Source: an uncultured Methanobrevibacter sp. (GTDB lineage: Archaea; Methanobacteriota; Methanobacteria; Methanobacteriales; Methanobacteriaceae). From it: 14,996 nucleotides of DNA. Every line of letters begins with the position of its first letter. Position 1 is the first letter of the stretch. Of the stretch, positions 6,799-13,562 are shown piece by piece. The notes under the pieces are model-generated. The model saw only the letters and a list, made by a program, of their open reading frames with translations, ran no database searches and was not told the origin of the DNA. The DNA is taken from the NCBI RefSeq assembly GCF_937898925.1, contig NZ_CALDKF010000109.1, positions 1 to 14,996 of the forward strand, read 5' to 3'. A program made the translations under genes and the position numbers.

Positions 6799-7203
6799 AT
6801 GGAATCTGGAGATAAAAGAGAAGTATTCATTGATACTAACTTTTTTATGATTCCTTTTCAATTCAATGTAGATATTCTAGAGGAATTCAAAAGAATTTTG
6901 CCTAATTATCAATTGGTAACTGCAAAATTTGTTATTAATGAGCTTAATGGCCTTAAAAAGAATAGCAAAGGAAAGGTTAGATTAGCTGCGGGATTAGGCT
7001 TGAAAATTGCGCAATCCGGCGAAATTGAAATTAGAGACATTCCTTTAAATGATGGTGAATCTGTAGATGATGCATTGATTAGAGTGTCCAATGTATTGGC
7101 GACAAACGATGCAAATCTAAAAAAGAAAGCAAAGAAAAAAGGAATTGCATTAGTTATTCTTAGGCAAAGGAAATATCTGGCAGTTGAAGGTTATCTGATT
7201 TAA
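6799..7203 (+). CDS. Fcf1/Utp24-like PIN-domain protein, putative rRNA-processing endoribonuclease
   Basis: This 134-residue protein is a single PIN domain, a metal-dependent RNase fold. Candidate metal ligands are present in order: D12 in FIDTNFFM, E48 in VINELNGL, D91 in SVDDALIR and D104 in LATNDANL. The TNDxxLxxxxxxxGI pattern and its position between aIF2-gamma and Rpb7 point to the archaeal group related to eukaryotic Fcf1/Utp24 pre-rRNA nucleases (COG1412-type). It is sometimes labelled VapC9, but no antitoxin gene lies beside it. The start ATG 6799 has GTGAT upstream. The lysine-rich stretch 108-114 could contact RNA. All catalytic acids appear intact, so I expect an active enzyme; the substrate is inferred from the family. 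Confidence 0.88.
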   Translation: MESGDKREVFIDTNFFMIPFQFNVDILEEFKRILPNYQLVTAKFVINELNGLKKNSKGKVRLAAGLGLKIAQSGEIEIRDIPLNDGESVDDALIRVSNVLATNDANLKKKAKKKGIALVILRQRKYLAVEGYLI

Positions 7204-7231
7204 CGGTTAACTTATTGGCATTATAAGTAAC

Positions 7232-7239
7232 TTTAAATA
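7232..7239 (+). promoter_or_regulatory. TATA box upstream of rpoE
   Basis: TTTAAATA at 7232-7239, in the context AACTTTAAATAG, is a consensus archaeal box A. Initiation near 7262 would give Rpb7 a leader of about 120 nt. A second TATA-like site lies inside the inverted repeat at 7303-7325 and would give a leader of about 50 nt. Confidence 0.5.
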
Positions 7240-7302
7240 GTTTCATTATTATATTTTTAATTGATATTCATAATTTACTTAAAAAATTTATTAATTCATT
7301 GA

Positions 7303-7325
7303 TTTATAAATTTAAAATTTATAAA
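7303..7325 (+). repeat. 23-nt perfect inverted repeat upstream of rpoE
   Basis: TTTATAAATTT (7303-7313) and AAATTTATAAA (7315-7325) are exact reverse complements around one A. Each arm contains a TATA-like TTTATAAA, one per strand. It lies about 60 nt before the rpoE start. It is all A/T, so chance is a real possibility. Confidence 0.45.
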
Positions 7326-7383
7326 AATTAGCTTTATTACAAATTTATTAAAATTTAAATTTCACTTAAAACGAGGGATTATT

Positions 7384-7965
7384 TTGTATTACATGACAAC
7401 TATTGAGGGAACTGTAAGAATTCCACCTTACAGATTTGATGAACCTCTTGAAGATGTAGCTATTGAAACTTTAAATGAGGAATACGTCGGACAGCTCGAT
7501 AAGAATTTAGGTTTAATGGTCGGTGCTGTCAGCATTGAGGAAATTGGTGAAGGAGTGCTCATTATGGGTGATGGTGCTGCTTACCATAATGTTGTATTCA
7601 ATGCAATATTCTTCAAACCTGAACAACAGGAAATTGTTGAAGGTGAAGTGACAGACATTACCGAATTCGGTGCATTCGTAAGAATCGGTCCTATGGAAGG
7701 TCTTGTTCACGTTTCTCAAGTAACTGATGATTATATTAACTATGATCCTAAAAACGCATCTCTTTTAGGTAACGAATCCAAAAAGGTCTTAACTGAAGGA
7801 GATAGAATCAGAGCAAGAATAGTTACTTTAAGTCTTAAAGGAAAATCCATTAAGGAATCTAAGATTGGTCTTACCATGAGACAACCTAACTTAGGTAAAT
7901 TCGAATGGATTCAAGCTGAAAAGAATAAGGCAATTGAAAAAGCTAATGCTAAGGTGGAAGAATAA
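7384..7965 (+). CDS. rpoE: DNA-directed RNA polymerase subunit E' (Rpb7 homologue)
   Basis: This 193-residue subunit pairs with subunit F (Rpb4) to form the polymerase stalk, which binds nascent RNA and aids open-complex formation. The N-terminal Rpb7 domain (about 1-80) carries [27 protein letters not shown]-terminal S1/OB domain (about 83-166) carries [27 protein letters not shown] and [16 protein letters not shown] chose TTG 7384 because GAGGGA lies 5 nt upstream and the product starts MYY, similar to MYK in related proteins; the ATG at 7393 sits too far from it. The stop overlaps the Spt4 start as TAATG, so the two are coupled. Rpb7 and Spt4 side by side is the classic archaeal arrangement. 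Confidence 0.97.
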   Translation: MYYMTTIEGTVRIPPYRFDEPLEDVAIETLNEEYVGQLDKNLGLMVGAVSIEEIGEGVLIMGDGAAYHNVVFNAIFFKPEQQEIVEGEVTDITEFGAFVRIGPMEGLVHVSQVTDDYINYDPKNASLLGNESKKVLTEGDRIRARIVTLSLKGKSIKESKIGLTMRQPNLGKFEWIQAEKNKAIEKANAKVEE

Positions 7966-8144
7966 TGGTAAACGCTTGTACACATTGTAATTTATTAACT
8001 GATAAGCAACAATGTCCAGAATGTAAAAACCCTACTTCATCCAATTGGAGCGGTCTTTTAATTGTAACTGATCCTGAAGAGTCTGAAGTTGCTCGTGAAT
8101 TAGGAATTACAAAAGCTGGCGAATATGCTTTAAGAGTAAGATAA
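7965..8144 (+). CDS. spt4: Transcription elongation factor Spt4 (RpoE'')
   Basis: This 59-residue zinc protein binds the NGN domain of Spt5, and the complex clamps RNA polymerase for processive elongation. It was read directly from the DNA: it starts [13 protein letters not shown] and ends GEYALRVR. Zinc ligands are C5, C8, C17 and C20 (two CxxC pairs). The core SSNWSGLLIVTDPEESEVA is the family signature, with the Spt5-contacting segment in it. Its ATG shares one base with the rpoE stop (TAATG, 7963-7967). T-runs at 8155-8176 follow and probably end this transcript. Confidence 0.97.
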   Translation: MVNACTHCNLLTDKQQCPECKNPTSSNWSGLLIVTDPEESEVARELGITKAGEYALRVR

Positions 8145-8154
8145 TTTTCTTAAC

Positions 8155-8176
8155 TCTTTTTTTATTTTTTCTTGTT
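8155..8176 (+). terminator. Oligo-T terminator after Spt4
   Basis: CTTTTTTTTATTTTTTCTTG-type sequence begins 10 nt after the Spt4 stop, with no strong hairpin, as is usual for archaeal intrinsic termination. A new TATA box follows at 8250-8257. Confidence 0.5.
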
Positions 8177-8230
8177 TTTAGTTTTTATTTATCATTTCTA
8201 TTTTTAAAATCAATTTTTTTCTATTTTTAG

Positions 8231-8257
8231 AGCATTTTTTATGCTAAACTTTATATA
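8231..8257 (+). promoter_or_regulatory. TATA box of the kinase-S24e-S27ae transcript, with small inverted repeat upstream
   Basis: TTTATATA at 8250-8257 is a consensus box A, and initiation would fall near 8280, giving a leader of about 75 nt. AGCAT (8231-8235) and ATGCT (8241-8245) form a perfect 5-bp inverted repeat around TTTTT just before the BRE/TATA, where a repressor or activator site could sit. Confidence 0.5.
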
Positions 8258-8357
8258 TCTTAAATTAGATAAATATTAAAGTATAATAATTATTTTACTA
8301 TATATTTTATTTACTTATTTTAAAATATTGATTTAAAATATTATTATTGGAGATTTA

Positions 8358-8879
8358 TTGATAGAGGTTAAAAACTTGTTTAAGTTAGATGAGAATTTAA
8401 TAGATGAATTCAAAAAGCCATTAGGTAAATTGTATGTCGAATTTGAAGATGCAATTCCTATGATTAAAGAAGCTAATTTCTTAATCTCTGTTGGTGATCA
8501 AACCACTAAAAATCTTGTTGATAATGATTTGATTCCAGATTTGGGAATCATAGACCATCGTATTCAACGTAAAGATCATAATCATGATATTATTCGTACA
8601 GAAAACATTTTAGAGGCAGACAATCCTGCCGGTACAATCACTGAAAATCTATGGGAAACCATAGAGGAAGCTATTTCTTTAACTTTGAAAGATAGCGAAA
8701 ACCGCATTATTGTAGTTAAAGGGGAAGAGGATCTTGCAGTTCTTCCATGCTTATTGATTGCACCAGAAGATGCTGTTATATTATACGGACAACCTAACGA
8801 GGGATTGGTCTTTGTAAATGTTTCTGATGGAAAAGACAAAGCTGCTAAGCTTATGACTTACTTTAAGGAAATGGCTTAG
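8358..8879 (+). CDS. GTP-dependent dephospho-CoA kinase (DUF359 family)
   Basis: This 173-residue protein belongs to the archaeal family (COG1909) shown in Thermococcus to phosphorylate dephospho-CoA with GTP, the last step of CoA synthesis; it is unrelated to bacterial CoaE. Conserved blocks are all present: PLGKLY at 21-26, ISVGDQTT at 43-50, DLGIIDHRIQRK at 61-72, NPAGTIT at 89-95, VVKGEEDLAVLP at 119-130 and YGQPNEGLV at 143-151. The start is TTG 8358, preceded by TTGGAGAT. The gene lies between Spt4 and S24e, its usual place in many archaeal genomes, so a metabolic enzyme is transcribed with ribosomal proteins. Confidence 0.93.
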   Translation: MIEVKNLFKLDENLIDEFKKPLGKLYVEFEDAIPMIKEANFLISVGDQTTKNLVDNDLIPDLGIIDHRIQRKDHNHDIIRTENILEADNPAGTITENLWETIEEAISLTLKDSENRIIVVKGEEDLAVLPCLLIAPEDAVILYGQPNEGLVFVNVSDGKDKAAKLMTYFKEMA

Positions 8880-8936
8880 CTTAATTGTATTTTATAATTA
8901 ATTAAATTCAAACCCTAAAAATGAGAGGTTTTTATA

Positions 8937-9254
8937 ATGGAAATCGAAATTTTTGAAAAGAAAGAAAACGTTTTATTTGATAGAACTGAAGTTAAATTTT
9001 ATGTTTCATATGTAGGAGAACCAACTCCTAAGCTTTTAGATGTCAAAAGCAAATTAGTTGCTATGCTTGACACTAAAAAAGAATTAATCGTTGTAGACAA
9101 CATTCAACCAGGATACGGTGAACCTAAAGCAACTGGTTACGCTAAAGTGTATGGTAGAGAATCATCTTTAATTGATGTAGAAAAACCAAGCATCATTGAA
9201 AAGAACAAAGAACCAGAAGCTCCTGCTGAAGAAGAAGATGAAGCGGAAGAATAA
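8937..9254 (+). CDS. rps24e: Small-subunit ribosomal protein S24e
   Basis: This 105-residue 30S protein is shared by archaea and eukaryotes. Family features include MEIEIFEKKENVLFDRTEVKFYVSY at the N-terminus, TPKLLDVKSKLVAML in the first helix, VVDNIQPGYGEPKATGYAKVYG in the sheet, and a long acidic, alanine-rich C-terminal tail (PEAPAEEEDEAEE). The ATG has GAGAGG 8-13 nt upstream. It follows the dephospho-CoA kinase after 57 nt and precedes S27ae after 27 nt, the usual archaeal pair. Confidence 0.97.
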   Translation: MEIEIFEKKENVLFDRTEVKFYVSYVGEPTPKLLDVKSKLVAMLDTKKELIVVDNIQPGYGEPKATGYAKVYGRESSLIDVEKPSIIEKNKEPEAPAEEEDEAEE

Positions 9255-9281
9255 ATGATTAATGTTTAGGAGGATATTATT

Positions 9282-9440
9282 ATGCCTGATAAAAAAGATT
9301 TATACACTGTAGAAGGAGACAAAATCGTAAGGAAAAACCCATTCTGTCCTCGTTGTGGTGAAGGTGTCTTCATGGCTGACCACGGTGACAGATTCGCTTG
9401 CGGTAAATGCGGATACACTGAAATGAAAGCTAAAGAATAG
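9282..9440 (+). CDS. rps27ae: Small-subunit ribosomal protein S27ae
   Basis: This 52-residue zinc-ribbon protein is the archaeal counterpart of the ribosomal half of the eukaryotic ubiquitin-S27a fusion; no ubiquitin-like part is present. It was read directly from the DNA: it starts [20 protein letters not shown] and ends YTEMKAKE. Zinc ligands are C22, C25, C40 and C43 in CPRC and CGKC. The Shine-Dalgarno AGGAGG lies 8 nt before the ATG. It closes the S6e-to-S27ae information-processing cluster; a T-rich region with a 53-nt tandem repeat follows. Confidence 0.97.
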   Translation: MPDKKDLYTVEGDKIVRKNPFCPRCGEGVFMADHGDRFACGKCGYTEMKAKE

Positions 9441-9481
9441 ATTTATTCTTTACTTTACTTTTTTACTTTTTTTTAATTATT

Positions 9482-9587
9482 TTTTTACTTAGCTATTTTT
9501 ACATTTTTAATTATTTTAGTCTATTTTTTAGATATTTTTACTTAGCTGTTTTTACATTTTTAATTATTTTAGTTTATTTTTTAGATT
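9482..9587 (+). repeat. Two-copy 53-nt tandem repeat after S27ae
   Basis: The 53 nt at 9482-9534 are repeated directly at 9535-9587 with three differences (A/G in AGCTATTT, C/T in TTTAGTC, and the last base). Each copy starts TTTTTACTTAGCT and contains the runs CATTTTTAATTATTTTAG and TATTTTTTAG. The unit contains several T-runs, so this looks like a recent duplication of a terminator segment. Confidence 0.8.
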
Positions 9588-9606
9588 TCGCTACAAACAT
9601 TTATTA

Positions 9607-9625
9607 TTTATAAAATGTATATACA
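9607..9625 (+). promoter_or_regulatory. Promoter of the MNT/HEPN pair with 10-bp palindrome
   Basis: TTTATAAA (9607-9614) is a TATA-like element about 35-40 nt before the ATG. TGTATATACA at 9616-9625 is a perfect 10-bp palindrome between it and the Shine-Dalgarno (AAGGTGAT, 9637-9644). A protein bound there would cover the initiation region, so it is a possible operator. Confidence 0.4.
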
Positions 9626-9648
9626 CTATTAATAATAAGGTGATAATT

Positions 9649-9954
9649 ATGAATAACCGTTTAGCAATTGCTCGTGATTTTGCAAAGGCTATAAATAATG
9701 AGTATATATCTAAAATAATTTTATTTGGTTCTGTAGCTAGAGAAGAAGATACAGAAGACTCAGATATTGATATTTTAGTTGTATCAAATTATGCTAAATT
9801 GATTGAACCTAAAATAAGAGAAGAGGTTTTCAATGTTGTTATTGATAAAAAGGAATTCATATCTGTCCATGTCTTTTCAGAAGAGAAATTAAATAAAATC
9901 CAAGATTTTTCCTTATTAAAAAACATTGAAGAAGAGGGGATTGTCCTTGGATGA
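9649..9954 (+). CDS. Minimal nucleotidyltransferase (MNT domain; MntA-like partner of a HEPN protein)
   Basis: This 101-residue protein is a small polymerase-beta-type nucleotidyltransferase. The signature GSVAREEDTEDSDIDILVV carries G27, S28, R31 and the metal-binding pair D39 and D41. The third acid of the active site is not obvious in the next strand (EFISVHVFSEE), which is seen in some members. I chose ATG 9649 because AAGGTGAT precedes it by about 5 nt; the GTG at 9640 lies inside that site. It overlaps the HEPN gene downstream. In studied MntA-HepT pairs the MNT protein AMPylates and silences the HEPN toxin. Whether this pair works so is an inference. COG1708-type MNT proteins are also widespread in archaea with unknown roles. 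Confidence 0.85.
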   Translation: MNNRLAIARDFAKAINNEYISKIILFGSVAREEDTEDSDIDILVVSNYAKLIEPKIREEVFNVVIDKKEFISVHVFSEEKLNKIQDFSLLKNIEEEGIVLG

Positions 9955-10315
9955 AATAGAATCTTGTATTGAAATTGCAATTGATGATTTGGAATCAAGC
10001 AAGCTTCTTTTGGAAGCAGGCAAATATAGAAATTCCGTAACCTTATCCTATTATGCAATGTTCTCTATTTCAAGGGCATTACTTTTAAAGAAAGGTTTAA
10101 CTCCTAAAACACATGATGGGGTAATCACATTAATCGGTGAAAAGTATGTTCTCGATGAAGGATTTGATAGGGAGTTGGCATCCAGATTCTCTAGGGCGAG
10201 AACAATTAGAGAAGATGCAAGTTATGCAAATTATGATGATTTTGATTTAGACACTGCAAAAGAGAATATATGGCTTGCTGAAGAGTTTATAAATGAAGCT
10301 AAAAAATTCTTATGA
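9947..10315 (+). CDS. HEPN-domain protein paired with the MNT nucleotidyltransferase
   Basis: The protein is about 122 residues, mainly helical, with the HEPN core [32 protein letters not shown] (residues 29-60), typical of COG1895-type proteins. The RNase motif R-x4-6-H of toxic HEPN proteins is not seen; the matching position reads [14 protein letters not shown], with Tyr in place of His. It is therefore probably not a nuclease of the HepT type, or uses other residues. I prefer TTG 9947, because GAGGGG lies 7 nt upstream; it overlaps the MNT stop by 8 nt. TTG 9941 or 9926 would lengthen it by 2 or 7 residues. argH starts 34 nt downstream, so read-through is likely. Confidence 0.8.
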   Translation: MDEIESCIEIAIDDLESSKLLLEAGKYRNSVTLSYYAMFSISRALLLKKGLTPKTHDGVITLIGEKYVLDEGFDRELASRFSRARTIREDASYANYDDFDLDTAKENIWLAEEFINEAKKFL

Positions 10316-10349
10316 TTATTTTTATTTATTGTTTAATGAGTTGATACGA

Positions 10350-11768
10350 GTGAAAATTAGAACTGGAAGACTTGAAAAGGAAATGACCGATGAAGCTGCA
10401 GTATACACTTCTTCATTGGAATTTGATAGATTTATCTTTGATGCAGACATTCAATGCAATTACGCTCACACTTCAATGCTTAAGGCACAAGGAATTATTG
10501 ATGGAGAAATAGCAGATAAGATCCTTGAAGCATTGGATAAGCTAAGTGATGAAGGCTTTGATGCCCTTGAATTTGACCATTCTGTTGAAGACGTTCATAT
10601 GGCTGTAGAAAACTATGTAACAAAGCTTGTAGGTCCTGAAGCAGGATTCATGCATACTGCAAAGTCAAGAAATGACCAAGTTGCAACAGACATAAGACTT
10701 CTTTTAAGAGACAGAATAACTGAAATCCAAATCGGAATCCTTGAATTCATTGAAGGTATCCTTGAGCTTGCAAAGGAGCATAAGGAAACCGTCATGATCG
10801 GATACACTCACTTGCAGCATGCACAGCCAGTTACCTTGGCTCATCACTTGATGGCACATGCACAAGCACTAAAAAGGGATTACCAAAGATTGGATGACAC
10901 TTATAAGAGAGTCAATCTAAACCCATTAGGTTCAGCTGCTATGGCAACTACAAGTTTTCCAATTGATAGGGAACTCACAACTCAATTATTAGGATTTGAT
11001 GATTATCTTGAAAACTCCATGGATGGTGTTTCATCAAGAGACCATATTGCAGAGACAGTATTTGACTTAAGCGCATTATGCACCACTTTGTCAAAAATCT
11101 GTGAAGAATTGGTTCTTTGGAGCACTTACGAGTTTGGAATCGTTTCAATGGCTGATGAATACTCATCAACATCTTCAATCATGCCACAGAAGAAAAACCC
11201 TGATGTTGCAGAAGTTGCAAGATCAAAATGCGCTATTGTAAACGGTGAACTTGTAACTATCCTTACAATATTGAAAGCTATTCCATACACTTACAACAGG
11301 GATTTGCAGGAAATCACTCCTCACTTGTGGAATGCATGTGATGTGGCATATGATACATTAAAGATAGTCAACCATATGCTCTTGACTGTAACTTTCAATA
11401 CAGAAAGATGCCTTGAATTGGCAGGAGCTAACTTCGCTACCGCTACCGATTTGGCAGACATTATGGTAAGGGAAAGAAAGATACCATTCAGAACAGCTCA
11501 TAAGATTGTAGGTAGAATTGTAAATGAGGCAGTTGCTGAAGGTGTAAATCCAAGTGAAATTGACGGAGTTTATGTAGACAATGTAGCTGAGGAACTTGGA
11601 TTTGAAAAATTAGGTCTTGATGATGAATTGATTCACAATGCATTGAATCCAATTGAAAACGTTAAGATAAGAAATGTTCCTGGAGGACCTTCCCCTGAAA
11701 TGGTCCAATTGGCTATTGACAATATGAACATATTTTTAGATAATGAATTTGAAAAGCAAGGAATCTAA
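10350..11768 (+). CDS. argH: Argininosuccinate lyase
   Basis: This 472-residue enzyme splits argininosuccinate into arginine and fumarate, the last step of arginine synthesis. Fumarase/aspartase-superfamily signatures are present: [13 protein letters not shown] at 102-114, [10 protein letters not shown] at 151-160 (with catalytic-type T153 and H154) and [14 protein letters not shown] at 275-288, the flexible loop with the catalytic Ser. That loop is usually [12 protein letters not shown]; here it reads [12 protein letters not shown], so the first Gly is Thr. I chose GTG 10350 because it yields [17 protein letters not shown], the normal N-terminus; the longer frame from 10293 overlaps the HEPN gene. 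Only 34 nt separate it from that gene and no clear TATA box is seen, so its promoter may lie within the HEPN gene. Confidence 0.97.
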   Translation: MKIRTGRLEKEMTDEAAVYTSSLEFDRFIFDADIQCNYAHTSMLKAQGIIDGEIADKILEALDKLSDEGFDALEFDHSVEDVHMAVENYVTKLVGPEAGFMHTAKSRNDQVATDIRLLLRDRITEIQIGILEFIEGILELAKEHKETVMIGYTHLQHAQPVTLAHHLMAHAQALKRDYQRLDDTYKRVNLNPLGSAAMATTSFPIDRELTTQLLGFDDYLENSMDGVSSRDHIAETVFDLSALCTTLSKICEELVLWSTYEFGIVSMADEYSSTSSIMPQKKNPDVAEVARSKCAIVNGELVTILTILKAIPYTYNRDLQEITPHLWNACDVAYDTLKIVNHMLLTVTFNTERCLELAGANFATATDLADIMVRERKIPFRTAHKIVGRIVNEAVAEGVNPSEIDGVYVDNVAEELGFEKLGLDDELIHNALNPIENVKIRNVPGGPSPEMVQLAIDNMNIFLDNEFEKQGI

Positions 11769-11887
11769 TTGTTTTTCATTTCAATTATTTTATTTTTTCA
11801 ATCATTTTATAACTATTGTTAAAATATTATCATAAATTGCTTAGATATTGTTAAGATTTATTATTTTTGTTTTTAAATGGTGGAAAT

Positions 11888-13033
11888 ATGGTATATGATG
11901 TAAATGCTCTTCTAAATCATATCAATAGGATTAGAAAGGAAATAGGTCATGAGGAAGTCAGTATAGACATTAAGGAAGTTCTATATGACAAGGACACTAA
12001 TGAGATGTGGATAATTACCAATGACCGTCCAGACAAATCAGCCATTATCGGTAAAGGAGGATGGGTTGTTGGAAGATTGAGAGAAGAGCTTGAAATAGCG
12101 AGCATTCATGTTGAAAGCTATTCTGATTTCCTTCAAAAGGAGTACAGGATGGAACTTTCATTGAATAAGCTGAATTCCTTTGTAAGCGAAAACAAGGATA
12201 ATTTGGATTATGGTGCATTTATAGCATTGAACAATCTAATTGACATTCTAAAGATTAAATTGGATAATTTATATTCATTCAATTTCTACAAGTATTTCAA
12301 GGATTTGGATGAAAGCCCTTATGGATATTTTGAAGCTGAAAAGCCAGCAGCCATTGTGGCATTGTCTGGTGGTACTGACAGCAGCTTTTCACTCATTTTG
12401 GCTAAGAAATTGGGATTCAATCCAATAGCCATTACAGTTGACCCTGGAACAATTGTTCTTCCAAAGCAATTCAAGCATAATATTGACAAGTTGGTAAGTG
12501 AATTGGATGTTCCTCATGAATACATTGAAGTTGACTATACTGATTTGGTAGAGGAATCCTTCACTGGAAGATTCCACCCTTGTGGCAGATGTTCAAAAAT
12601 CATTGAAGACACTTTATACAAATATGCATTGGAGAATGATATCCCTATTGTGATTTTTGGAGATATGTTGGCAACTGGAAGTCAGTGCATAACTGAACAA
12701 GTTTACAATTTTGATGAAAATGAAGTAAAAATTGATGAAATTGGTGAAAATGAATCAAGTGATGTGGATAAAGAAGTCAATAATCATAAAGTTATTAGAC
12801 TCAACTTACCTGCTTCATTATCCGTATCAAAATTAGAGAACAAATCCTTGACTAGCCATTATAATTTAATTAAGTTTAAAGGATTCGGATGTCCTTTGCT
12901 GTATGAAGTTCACAAGAAGTTTCCGCACATGAAAAGGTACTCAATTCAAAGAATTTTAAGGGAAACCAGATCAGGTGTACTTGAACCAGGTGAGGCATTG
13001 GACTTGATATGGAGTTTTTATAAAACTGACTAA
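11888..13033 (+). CDS. KH-domain and PP-loop ATPase, possible Fe-S RNA-thiolation-type enzyme
   Basis: This 381-residue protein combines three parts. Residues about 35-75 contain a KH-type RNA-binding motif, SAIIGKGGWVVGRLREEL, with GKGG at 55-58. Residues about 155-340 are a PP-loop (adenine-nucleotide alpha hydrolase) domain, with the ATP-pyrophosphatase loop ALSGGTDSS at 158-166. A CxxC pair, C232 and C235 in HPCGRCS, is followed about 100 residues later by C335 in GFGCPLL. Three such cysteines resemble the [4Fe-4S] ligands of TtcA/TtuA-type tRNA sulfurtransferases. An acidic, low-complexity insert (about 275-300) separates them. RNA thiolation is inferred, and other PP-loop chemistry is possible. 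ATG 11888 follows GGTGGA; the upstream in-frame TTG 11867 would include that site. The gene has its own 119-nt spacer after argH. Confidence 0.75.
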   Translation: MVYDVNALLNHINRIRKEIGHEEVSIDIKEVLYDKDTNEMWIITNDRPDKSAIIGKGGWVVGRLREELEIASIHVESYSDFLQKEYRMELSLNKLNSFVSENKDNLDYGAFIALNNLIDILKIKLDNLYSFNFYKYFKDLDESPYGYFEAEKPAAIVALSGGTDSSFSLILAKKLGFNPIAITVDPGTIVLPKQFKHNIDKLVSELDVPHEYIEVDYTDLVEESFTGRFHPCGRCSKIIEDTLYKYALENDIPIVIFGDMLATGSQCITEQVYNFDENEVKIDEIGENESSDVDKEVNNHKVIRLNLPASLSVSKLENKSLTSHYNLIKFKGFGCPLLYEVHKKFPHMKRYSIQRILRETRSGVLEPGEALDLIWSFYKTD

Positions 13034-13060
13034 TAATTTGAAATAAATTTAATTTTGAAT

Positions 13061-13068
13061 TTTATATT
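13061..13068 (+). promoter_or_regulatory. Possible TATA box for the zinc-ribbon gene
   Basis: TTTATATT at 13061-13068 lies about 60 nt before the ATG at 13127, so initiation near 13090 would leave a leader of about 35 nt. The spacer also has a short direct repeat, ATTCTATA twice around 13085-13100. Confidence 0.4.
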
Positions 13069-13126
13069 TTTATTGATTTCTAAAATTCTATAATTCTATA
13101 ATTTTTAATTTTATTAAGGTGAAAAT

Positions 13127-13438
13127 ATGAAAAGAACTATTTGTCCACGTTGCGGTTCAAGCAATATAGATTGGATCATTCCACAGGTTTGGTCAAAATG
13201 GGAATGTAAGGATTGTTCCTACACTGGGCCCGCCATTGAAGCTGATGATGACTTGATTGCAGAAATCAAGGCTGATTGGGAAGAGAATAAGGAAAAATAT
13301 CTTGAAGAGGAAAATATTAGGGCTCAACAGATTGCATCTGGTGAAGATGAAATCCTGGATGAGGAAATGGAACTTGAAGAGGAAGGCGAGCTTAGTGAAG
13401 AGGAACTGGATAAGAAACTGAGGGAATTGAATCTATAA
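13127..13438 (+). CDS. Small acidic zinc-ribbon protein, function unknown
   Basis: This 103-residue protein has an N-terminal zinc ribbon with C6, C9, C27 and C30 (CPRC and CKDC), followed by a strongly acidic, charged helical tail (about residues 38-103) rich in Glu, Asp and Lys. The ribbon resembles those of transcription or replication factors, where it may bind nucleic acid or protein; the tail could be a coiled coil or a mimic of nucleic-acid charge. I do not recognise a named family with confidence. AAGGTGAAA precedes the ATG. It has its own putative promoter and lies between the KH/PP-loop gene and an acetyltransferase, with no obvious shared task. Confidence 0.8.
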   Translation: MKRTICPRCGSSNIDWIIPQVWSKWECKDCSYTGPAIEADDDLIAEIKADWEENKEKYLEEENIRAQQIASGEDEILDEEMELEEEGELSEEELDKKLRELNL

Positions 13439-13562
13439 TTGTTTTAAAAAATATTCAATTTAAATCATTATATTTTTATACTTTATTAAACATACTATTA
13501 TTTGAATATATTAGCATTGTAAAAATTATAAGTTCATTGAACTTTTTAAAAGAGGTGATATT

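Noticed and set aside
6799..7203. PIN protein as a VapC toxin of a toxin-antitoxin pair
   Set aside because: No antitoxin gene is adjacent, and the conserved place between aIF2-gamma and Rpb7 fits the Fcf1/Utp24-like housekeeping group better.
10293..10349. 19-residue N-terminal extension of ArgH overlapping the HEPN gene
   Set aside because: ArgH proteins normally begin near the RxGRLEKEM segment; the GTG at 10350 gives that directly.
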